NCBI RefSeq assembly: GCF_902459465.1
Contig: NC_047066.1
Coordinates: forward strand, 10,481,047-10,545,046
DNA: 64,000 bases
Reading direction: 5' to 3'
Source of the DNA: Asterias rubens
Lineage: Eukaryota; Echinodermata; Asteroidea; Forcipulatida; Asteriidae
Positions 20,221 to 32,200 of this stretch are shown piece after piece (the first letter of the stretch is position 1; each line of letters starts with the position of its first letter). Both the position numbers and the translations under genes were made by a program. The notes under the pieces were generated by a model. That model was not told where the DNA came from. It searched no databases and was given only the letters and a program-made list of their open reading frames with translations.

Positions 20221-23200
20221 CTTTAAATCCATCCCTATGGTTTCCATGGGGAGTAAGCAAACCATAATGGATCCAGTAAAGCAGACGAAGAAATAAATGA
20301 GGAGGGCATCAACTGGTGACTGCTTAATAAAACTCTGGAAATGACAGGACAACAACAAAATGTAACATTGACAAGACATCAACCTGGTGTGAATAACCAC
20401 AACTAAAAGTTCAAACTGTGTACTTTTATTTTAAAGTCTCAAAGGAGGGAACTGGACACCTTTGGTAATTATAACTAAGTGCTGTATCCCAATTATGCAT
20501 AGCATAACAAATCTGTGCAAATTTTGAACTCAATAATTGGCAATCGAAGTTGCGGGAGAATAATGAAACAACCGAAATCAGCTGTTACGTTAATATTTGT
20601 AGTTTTCAGGTAAATTTTTCCTGAGGAAACTATTTCACAAATGGTTGCAAGATATGAACTTCATCCTCAGTTAACGTTTTTAGACTCAAATTAAACAGCG
20701 TTTGATCCTACCAAATCTATACCTTTAAGGGGCTATAATGAGTTGAATTTCGAATCATATTTCCTGCGTCAGTTTGACATAATTTCGGGGTAATTTTTAC
20801 ACAGACTACTGGTCATCTGACCCTAAAAGGAGTCAGGCCCTATGAGTATCGGGATCCGGATCAGTTCTGGAGTGCGTTTTGGCGATCCCAACCAAATCCC
20901 AACAGTGTCAACAAGTCAGTTACCGTTTTGTCCGTATACAGCATCGCCACCGCGCCCAACCGATCACGCGAAAACGCTCAACCGATGACCAATGTTTCTG
21001 GATGGGTCGACAATGCGGACTCCTGACCCACTCTCCAATAAGTAAAAAACACCACTCTTTACATTTCGAGTTGTCCCTCATATGGCTCTTTAAAAAAGAG
21101 TGGTGGTCATTTCACTCTTTCACTCAAGGACAGAGCGAAAAATCACTCCAAAATGCAAACTTCAACCCAAAAGAGTGGAAGACTATTCGGAAAAGAGTTG
21201 TCCCTGATGCCATGGCTCTTCAAAGAGTGCTTCTTCACTCTTTTGCATTTAGAGAGCACGACCTTTGTTACTCACTTCGGCAATGAATGGCGTAAGAGCT
21301 CCCCCGATCTTCGCAAAGAATAATCCCGTAGCCAAAGCCATGGATCTCGTCGATGTTGGGTAAGCTTCTAACGTGTACAGGAACAACCCTCCATACGTCC
21401 CGAGTGTCAGGGCACGGGTAACGAAGATAAAGGCAATCGGTGGAATCCTTTCAAAATTGAGAGAGAGAGAAAAAAAAGGGTTTTAGGATTTGAATTTTAT
21501 AAAAATTGCGGACACCATTTTTGTGTGCGTCCACTTGAGTTGACGCCGAAATATCCTGATGTAATTGAGGTTAATTGAGGGTTCGATTGAAGTGAATTCT
21601 TCTTTTGGTTGAGAGAGAAAATTTTTGTGCATAAGTGAAAGTCTAGGGATATTGTAATTAATTGTAATAATGCAGATCGCAAATGAGTTGCATTTTAGCC
21701 TTTCCTAAACATAGAAAAACTGCCAAGTTTCCACAATGCAGATACTGTTCGCCCAGTTACACACACCATAAAGAAAAACAAGTGTAGAAACACCAGTTTT
21801 AGACCCCCTTTAAACATACAAAAAGGTTCCACAGGGGTCGGTTCTTGGACCTCTATTGTTTATAATGGTAATTAACTTACTCTCCCAGTGATACGATGAT
21901 ACACAGGATGAACGAGGCTCCCAAAAGTAGAGATATGCTCATTCCTCCCTTCCGGCCAAAGACATACACAAGTGCGACAATCGCTGGGGCAGCTTTGAAC
22001 AAAATGAAAGAACAATAGTAATAACTGACTCGTTGAAAAAAAAAAAAACATTCGTGTTTTAGCTGACTCGGTGAAAAAAAAAACAATGGTGTTAACTGAC
22101 TCGTTGATCAAACTTGATCGCTAGCTAGACCAGCATGCACCTCATTCCATGCCAAACGCGTGCGAGTATTTGCGATAAGGCTCAATTTCATAGAGCTGCT
22201 AAGCACACAAATTTGCTTAGCATGAAATTTCTTCCTTGATAAAAATAGGATACCAACAAAATTTCCATTTGTTGTATATTGCTTGTTACTGGTATTCAGC
22301 TGTTGTTTGCTTATCATGAAAATCACGTGGAAATTTGGTTGGGAATCCTGTTTTTATCAAGGAAGAAATTTCATGCTCAGCAAATTTTTGTGCTTAGCAG
22401 CTCTATGAAATTGGGCCTTGATCTATGTGCAATTCAAGTGACGAGCCTACCAAAGAAATCGCCCACGGATGCAATGACAGCCTCTACGTATTCAGCGTTG
22501 GATACCACCACTTCACACTCGACTGGTTCCTTGTCTTCTTCCTTACAGAATGGAGACGTCATCCGTGGATGGGGATCCAACTATTGAAAATAAATATCAT
22601 AACAATAATCATGGTAAGTCCATTGACTCAGTGTGTTGACATTTTTCAAACATAGTTTAGTGATAAATCAATTTGGTCAGCAAAATTGTTATCTAGTTTG
22701 AAAAAGAGCTGGTGTGGTCTCGAAGTTTAGATCAGTATATACTCTGCTCGTCTTCAGGATAAGAAGACTAGCAGAATTATACTGTTCGAAACTTAGAGAC
22801 AACTTTTCAGGGCCAACACTTCTCAGAGAATTTAATGTTGCACATCATGGCTGAGAAGCCGACGTTTCTAACCAAACTCTAAAAACTCCCGCGTCAGAAT
22901 TGAGTCCCAGGGGGCCAGACCAATTTCTGTGTCAGTTTGACCCGGAATCCGTGTCAATGTGACCCTGAATCCGTGTCATTGTGACCAGAAATTTGGTTTA
23001 AAGCCGGGATTTTGACTCGAATTCCAGGACACATTGACATAGGCCAATTCTGATCAGGGAGTTTTTTTTTAAAGTGTACCATCGCCTTAAAGGCACTGAG
23101 ATGTCAAAGGCAACCCAAGATATCCCAAGACATGCATAAAATAACAAATCTGTGAAAATTTGGGCTCAATTGGTCATCTAAGTTGCAAAAGAATAAAGAA

Positions 23201-26200
23201 AGAAAAAACACTCTTTTTGCATTATTCATCAGATGTGCTTTCACATCGGATGGATGCATAATTAATAAATACTTCGGCAGAAATATTTTATTATTTGAGT
23301 GAGAAATTAAAATGCCTGTTAAAAAAAAAAAAACGTTACTTCTGAGGGAGCCGATTCTCACCTTTTTTCTCCCTTTCTTTTTACTGTCAATATGTGGGAT
23401 GGCACTCCTAGAGCTCCGTACCATTGCTCGTTTCCAAGTATGTTTTTATGCTTACAATTATTTTGAGCAATTAACAATAGTGTCCAGTGCCTTTAAAGGT
23501 GACAGTATTAAACGAGCTTACCGCACTGTCAGGTAGTTCAATATCTTGCACCTTGCTTGATGTGGAATGCTTGGGAACGATCTGTTTGCGAACGATCAGT
23601 GTGACATTGCTATTAGTAGTGGAGTCCAGCGTGGTGGTGTCATTGGCTGTGGGTGGGAGGGGCGAGGTGATACGGATCAGTCGACCGCTTGATAGAGCGA
23701 TCCCAAGATAACAAAAATACACACAGAACCTGTAGAGAAAGAAGGTACACTTTGACGGTCGAGAGAAATGAAACATATTTCTGTATATCATTATTCAAAT
23801 TCTACAAGAATTCTACTTGCACAGATAACAACAATAGCCTACACAAAGAACCTGTCGAGAAAATGAAATATATTTGTGCCTGTATCATTATTCAAATTCT
23901 GCAAGAATTCTACTTTTTTTCAATTTTTTTTATATAGAACTGAATCAGAATCGATTTGGTTGAAAGCCACACATGTTCATGCCAGCTTAGTGAGGTCAAT
24001 CTGTTGTGGGGTCAAGATGACAAGGGAAAGATTTAAAAATGAAATCGTTTATGTCAGTATCAATATTCAAATTAGATTAAAAAAATATTCTATTTTTATT
24101 TGGTATAGTTGATCCAGTAGAGTCAAGATGGTGAACGCCACATCTTTGTACATGCCAGCGTAGTCAGATCAGTAAATCTTTTCTGGAGTCAAGATGACTA
24201 TAGAAAGATTTCTCGAAGAGCTATAGGCAGTGAATCATCCTGAATTGTCACGTTACCAATCACATGGTGATATTGACAACTCGACTTAAGGTGGATCTTT
24301 TGTGATTTGTGAATTCAAGCACGCGACTCTTGATCAAAACGGGTTAAAGACACGGGACACCTTTGGTAATTTCCACTGACCAGTTGGTTGAACTCAATTG
24401 GTCGTCGAAGTTGCGAGATAATAATGGAAGAAGAAAAACCCTTGTCACACGAAGTGCTTTCAGATGCCTAGATGGGAGACCACAAAATCAAATTCTGAGG
24501 TCTCGAAATCAAATTAAAACATTTTAATGAGAAATAACTTCTTTCTCGAGAACGACATTACTTCAGAGGGAGCCGTTTCCCACAATGTCTTATACTAACA
24601 TCTCTCCATTGCTCGTTCTCAGTAAAAATGATTTTGAGCAATTACCAAAAGTATCAAGTGTCTTTAAGCATCCTCGGATGTGAAAGACAGCCCTGTGAGA
24701 CTTTTGCGGGCACCCTGCCTCCAGCACGTCGTCCATTTATTTTTCAAGGCTTTATATACTTGTATGTAATTGTCTTATGTTAAGTGTTGTTCATAGAGGC
24801 TCTTGCATTTTGCACTATGTCTCATATAATTATAGGATTTTATCCCCAGTTGTGTGACTGTGTCTCCCATACAGCAACTTGACAAAGGCTGGAGTTAGTC
24901 GAGTCAAAAGAGGGTGCTATCATGGAGGTAGATCAGACGAAATCTCCACACAATCTTCAGTGTGGAGACAAAGTATTCAGGGGAACACTTTGTGCATTCA
25001 GGGTTGTTTAAATACTCAATTTTTTCACCCATTTTTTTGTGTAAGTACACGTGGGAGAGGGACTCATGTATTTGAATTGCATGAAGAAAACATTCTTTGA
25101 ATTTGAACTTTGGACTTTGGAAATTGTAACCGTTTATCCTAGTGGAAACTCTGAATTCTGGTGTCCTTTTAAATCTTCTAGATCAACTTTGACAGAAAAA
25201 TACATGATTATATCTAAAATGATGTGAGAAGAAACACATTGAATAATCATTGTGTCAACAATAAGTGTCTTACCATATAACCCAAAGCATTATTGTTTTA
25301 CGACGCAAAGCTGGACTCAAAAGTTGAACGACTGAACTTGGCTGCTCCTGTAAACACACAAAAAAAACAAAACAAGAATGGTGAGTTGACAACACAAATG
25401 TCCCGCTGAGGTTGGAGTTGCTGCACCAAGTCCTTTTCGATTTATTCTCTTAGCCATAATGACCTTAATATTTACCCGTCTTTGGGTCATAAAATAAAAG
25501 GCTTCTGGGGGATTCTATGACTAATCCACAAACCAAGTTTGGAGTTGATACGCCAAGTCGTTTTCGAGTTAACACTATGCCCTTCGGCGTCGCCGCGGGG
25601 GGGGGGGGGGGGGCTTCAAATTACTATAGCTAAATAGCCAGAAATTATTATTTTGTTTTTGTTTTAACCTTACACTGTATATTACTCAGTACTTACCCGA
25701 GTGCCATAAAAGAAATTTCACATGCATTATTATTACACGGGTGGGATTCGAGCCCAAGACCTTTGCCGTAGCAGTGTCTTAATAACTAGACCACTGGGAT
25801 TGTCCGTTAGCGCACAGCCTAGTATTGCATTGTTATTATTTGTAAAACATGTAGTTTGTATAGACGATGTGACCTATGTTTACATTCAAACCGCCCCCTA
25901 TTGAAAAAAACACTGTATACGTCATGTTTCGCCGGGCAAAAAGACACGTAGTCATGGTAAGGTTGCATAAACTTTCTATTAGCTGGCTGCCAAAACACAA
26001 AGGTTTTGCCCGGCGGTATGCGCGCAAATCATGTTATGGTTTTCGTGTGACGTCAGAGGTCACATCGTCTATACTCTTTTCCTGTTTGGTTGCTTTTGTA
26101 TTTCTTAAGAGCTTTGTATCGATTTGTAAAAAGAGCTAAATAAATAAGATTTATTTTGTTATTATTATTAGCTCAAGGCACTTTACGACATCATTATGTG

Positions 26201-29200
26201 ACGTTCATCAGGCATAATTTTCAGAGCATTCCTCTAAATTTCTAAACTCTCTGGGGATGAAACGACCCAAGCTGCTTAATTAATTATCAAATTATACATA
26301 CGGTGTAGAGCCCGCTCAAGTTTCCATGTATACAACTGTATGGTTTAAAGGCAGTGTACACTATTGGTAATTACTCAAAATAATTATTAGCACAAAACCT
26401 CACTTGGTAACGAGTAATGGAAAGAGCTCGATAGTCTAAAACATTGTGAGAAACGGCTCCCTCTTAAGTAATTTAGTTTTCGAGAAAGAAGTAATTTTCC
26501 ACGAATTTGATTTCGAGACCTCAGATTTATAACTTGAGATCTCGAAATCAAGCATCTGAAAGCACACAACTACGTGTGACAAGGGTTTTTTCTTTCATTG
26601 TTATCTCGCAACTCCGACGACCAATCGAGCTCAATTTTCACAGTTTTTTTATTTTATGCATTTTTTGAGATACACCAAATGAGAAGACTGGTCTTTGACA
26701 ATAACCAATAGTGTCCAGTGTCTTTAAGCGACTGATCCTCACACCCTACCCATGCACTCACCTTATCATTGCGGGTAGCCTGGATGAGCTTTCCCTCCGG
26801 AAGCTTCACTTGGTTTCTTTCTGCAATCTTCTTAATCGTGTCTACAGCCGTCCTTATACTGCCCGTCAAGGCGAAGTATCGCGGTGACTCCGGAAACGTC
26901 TAATTGAAGTAAGTTGGTTTGACATTTTCAAAGGATGTTCACGGATTAACGTTAAATTTACACGGTTTAAAGAAGTTTATGGTAAAAAGCTTCCCTTCCA
27001 ATATTACTTGCTGATGAGGTGCTCTAGGTTTTGAGAAATGAGTAAAACAGTTTCTTGAAAAACATTGTTGTTTCAGTGAGACGGAAATTATTTTAGCATG
27101 AACAATAGATTCACGCAACTCTCCTGAAAACAATGCCTTTGTGACCCCCCCTTAAACAAAATGACGACAAATGAAATTGAAACTTCTACAGGTAAATAAT
27201 TTTTACAAATATCTTCAGTGAGTAGGGACTCATGTCATGGCAACACCAACATCGATGACTTTCAAAGGTAACAAGACCCGTTAAAATAAAACTAATAATG
27301 ACAATATTTGTAAAAGAAAATCTCTTGGTCAAGGGTGTGTCCCCCTTGACCACACCCAGTCTGGGGTGGGGTGGGTTGTGGGTATGTGAATGGTGTTAAA
27401 CGTACCCAGACCACAGAAATAACTGGTATGATCGGCAGCGCTGTACATATACACTGAATCCTCCAACCATAGTACGGGAGAACCAGGTAACCCAACGTAG
27501 CCAAGTAAACACTGCCGATACCGAAGAAAAGCTGCCGAGGAAAGGCGAGTGAGAGAATATAATTATTGTTAAAGACAAATGAAATAGAATTGGTAGAATT
27601 TGAAACATTATGATAAACCTCTACATTTCTACATTTGATTCTAAGGCCTGTGAAAATGTTGACTCAGTTGCAGTTGAAAGAAAAACACCCTGTTCACAAA
27701 ATAATGTGATTTCAGCCTTATAAAAGGCTTCAGGCCAGAAGTCTTTAATATTTATTTTGAGTGAGAAATCACATCTGCGAGTGAGAAATGCACATACAAC
27801 TCTAATACAATAAATTATCACCCTTCCCCGCAAATGGTAAGGTCTTTTGACATATCACTGCCGGGCCCAATTTCATGGCTCTGCTTACGGTAAGCACAGA
27901 ATCGGCACTTACGGAAGCAGGGAATTCTGTGCTTACGGCAAGCGTATATTTCACGGGTTAGCGGCGAATTTTTGCTTCTGCGCGTGCGTACTCCCCATTA
28001 CTAGGCATTCTTGGCTTACAAGGCTAGCGCAGACATTCGGCGCTTGCACGTAAGCGGGGAATCGTGATCGTAAGCGCAGAATTCGGCGGTAAGCAGAGCC
28101 ATGAAATTTGGCCCAGATGGGACCAAGGCATACATTAGATAATAATAAAACTTAAGCATCCTTGACATTCGGTACCTGCAAATAATGGTTTTATTTTATG
28201 TAGGGCAAAAAAATAGTTTTATGCTAAAATCAGGAAGAAGGCCCGAGAGTTTTTTCATCCCTGCTTAAAACAAATTACAGCATACCCGTTACCTTAGGCA
28301 CGTGTTGTGACATTGTATTTTTGCTGGTAGCCTCTCTTTGGTATCAAGCAGAACTGTGTTTGAAGGGGGCGCATACATTTGATTTTTCGAAACCGTTCGA
28401 TTGTTTTAAATCCTAAATAAATGTAAATATCCTCATATTATACAATCAAACTAACGGGTGAACGTTTCATTTCAAAGGTTGGTATCAGCCTTTTTGAGAC
28501 ATGGCGGACACAATGCTACAACGCTATAAGGTTTGGTTAAATTTGTGTGTATACACCCAAACATAACACTCCAATCACGTCCGCCATACCTCAAAAAGGC
28601 TTATATCGTTTTTGAGATATCGCCGAAGATCCATAACGGTTATGTCAATGAGTCAGCAATATTCCATAATTGGATTAGACAAGTTGTTGACAGTATCGTT
28701 TATCAATATCAAATTTGGAAGAATAATCTGTATTTTGAAGAGTACACAATTTATGAGACCATACTTTTTAGCAACGCTTTTTATATTAAAATTGAGAGAA
28801 AAACTTATACCTTTTTCCATAACAACATTACCATGAAATGAAGTTGTTCTTAAAATTGCTTTATACTTTCAAAGGCTGCTGTACGTCTTACCAAGTAAGT
28901 GATAAAAAACGTTTGCTCAGAACTATCGTAAATAATATCATTTTACCACTAGCGTTCCAAAGTCACCCATTATGTTTCACATACCAGTAACATACTTATT
29001 AATTTGTATCGCTTCTGCTTGAACTGTTCTGCCATCTTTTCGAATTCATTGTATTTCCTCTAAACCATATTATGTGTTTAAGTTTGTCTCCTTTTGTTTG
29101 CATTTCTGGTTGTTTGTTAACTTATATATTTGGCTGTTTTTTTTTCAAGCTTCCGCTTATCAAAACAGCCCCATAAGTATGAAAATAAATTTGTTTCTGA

Positions 29201-32200
29201 AATTAGAATTGCAAAAATATATTCCCCATTAATTGATGTCAATGTTAGAGGTCGAGAAGTCTTACCCATGGTTGCTTTAAAAGGGACATCGCAAATATAT
29301 TGACGCCAATTTCGCTGCCAGTATTCACGACTTGGGCCATCATGAACCCACTCAGGCGTGATTTTTTTTTTAAACAGTAACTTGGTTGCCCGTTGTCGCG
29401 CACACAACCTGGCACCTATAGACGCGCCGATCTCTGATCTGACGTTGAAAAGTGTGCACGGTGGGCTGTGCGCAACAGACCATTGCTGGAAAAAAAACCA
29501 TACATATTCACGCTGGGTTTGTGACTCGGGGCAACTCGTAAAAATTGGCGCCAATATTGGCGTCAAAATATATTTGTGATGTCCCTTTAAAGCCACCATA
29601 CTTACCACTTGGCCAAGCACAAACAGAGCTCTGAAGCTAGACGGTGTGATCTCACCGAGGTAGAGTATGAATGAAGACTGGACACCCACCACACACACCC
29701 CGGCAATAAGCCTCAGGATTAACACCCAGGTGTAGTTGGGGGCGACTGATATAAGGGCCGAGTAGATGAACATTAATGTGGTAATGATGATCAATCCCTG
29801 TGATTGAAAGAAAGGCACTATGGTAATTACTCAAATATTTTTTTAAATTGAGTTAAATTACTTGGTAACGAGCAATTGAGAGTTGTTGATATATAAACAT
29901 TGTGAAAAAATTACTCCCTCTGAAGTAAATTAATTTTCAAGACAGAGGTAATTTCCCACATTTTGTGCAACAAGGATGCTTTTTCTTTCAGTAATCTTTG
30001 CTGAACCAGAACAACGTTATTTAGGCTATACACTCATTTTGTTACAGTATAATATAGCTTATCATTATTTTCCTGATAGGCACAATACAAAATGTGAAGA
30101 AGCTTTTTCTTTTAATTTATTTTCCCCAGGGTTGCAGCCGTATACAAGCTTGTGTGGCCGGTGAGTGCGGGTATAATATTGTTCTGTCCCTTCTTATTGT
30201 CGCTGCTACCAAATGGTATAGCCGTAGCCGTAGCCGTAGTCGTAGCCGTAGCCGCTTGCTTTGGACACTGCATTAACATACACAGGACATTGAACTCATG
30301 GTTACGGTATCTGTTTGTAGTTACATGTAATTCGGCGTTTACATGGTGAGGTCAAACTCTCTATCACGTAATTGTTGCTGGTAAGAGTATTATGTGAAAG
30401 TCTCCTTTTCGAAGATATGTTGGCTCCGAGAAGAGTGTTTGATTTCAGCCTTTTTCAATCCTCTGCCTTGTCCCTGAAAAATCACACCTAAAACAGCACA
30501 GAAAACCTAGCCTAACGTTAGTACTTTAAAGGAACACGTTGCCTTGGATCGGACGAGTTGGTCTATATAAAGCGTATGTAACCGTTTGTTATAAAATGCA
30601 CATGGTTGGACATATGTTTTAAAAGTAGAATACAATGATCCACACAAATTTGCCTCGGACAACTAACTAACTAACACGGTCGGCCATATGGCCGACCGTG
30701 TTAGTCGACGAGAAAAAGGAAAACCATGCAAATTCGAGGCATGTTTGTGTGAATCATTGTATTCTACTTTTAAAATATCTTTCCAATCCAACCATATGCA
30801 TTAACAAACGATTATAAACGCTTTTCAAAGACCAACTCGATCGGTCCTAGGCAACGTGTTCCTTTCAACGCAATGTAAATAGTCTTTGCTGTAAATGTAT
30901 GTTCTTAGACTTACCGGTCTTCTTCCATAGACATCGACCAGTTTACTGATGGGATACGCCCCAAGAAGCTCCCCTACGAACAGCATCTATCAACGATCAT
31001 ACATACATACACAATATAAAAAAAAAGCGTTTATTCACAGATTTAAAAACAACTAATTTTAGTAGTAGACCTTTTGATATACGAAACCGAAAAAATAAAT
31101 AAAAATACATTTGTGCAAAAAGATGGCTGTTTAATGGCTTGTTGCGAGAGGTGCTCCACTGGTGGTGGGAAAAGGATTCCACAATACGTGACCCTGCAAC
31201 AGAGAAGGAATTGACTCAAAATAAAGCGGCTAGATGTGGGGCATATGTGGCCTGGTAGGCCCAGTATACGTGTGTGCTTGGATCTGAGGGCATGATCATG
31301 AACCTTTAAAGGCAGTGGACACTATTGGTAACTACTCAAAAAAATTATTGGCATCAAACCTTTCTTGGTGACGAGTAATGGGGAGAGGTTGATGGTATAA
31401 AACATTGTGAGAAACGGCTCCCTCTGAAATGCCATAGTTTTCGAGAAAGAAGTAGTTTTCGAAATCAATCATCTGAAAGCACACAACTTCGTGTAACAAG
31501 GGTGTTATTTCCTTTCATTATTATCTCGCAACTTCGATGACCGATTGAGCGCAAATTTTCACAGGTTTGTTATTTTATGCATATGTTGAGATACATCAAC
31601 TGTGAAGGCCAGTCTTTGACAACTACCAATAGTGTCCACTGCCTTTAATACATGGTTTAAAACAATGGAACTGATCATAGTCATTATAATATCTTACCGT
31701 TGAGATTAAGGCGGCTTGTTCATCTGTTAATTTGAATGTACATCGCAAGATCTCATTAATTGTAGTTGAGAGTAAAGTCTGTGCAAAGACGGCAATCTAT
31801 AAATCAACAAAATCAAATGAAATCAAATGAATATTTCACACCATCATGGTTTTAAAGGATTTGGGGGTATTTGTTGTAGGACACAAAACAGAATGTCCAC
31901 AGCCTTACATTAAATTCACACAGTTTGAAGATAATGTGCTGAGGTGATGTAGTTTTGTGAGAAATGAGTAAAACAAGTCACGAAAAATAATTGGAAGATA
32001 AAATTATTTCAGAAAATACGTTTTATAAAACGTATTTTCTTAACCAAAACTACAGGTACACAACATCAGCAACTCTACTATCATTATCTTCAAACGGTAT
32101 AAGTAATGTAAATATGTGGACGTTATGTTTTGTACCCAAATCCATCAACCATTAGTGGTATTTCGACTATGTAGCAAGGTGTGCCCCTCCCATTGGGTCT

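Noticed and set aside
25876-26139. 87-codon plus-strand frame
   Set aside because: It lies across MITE-H, which occurs again at 62724-62930.
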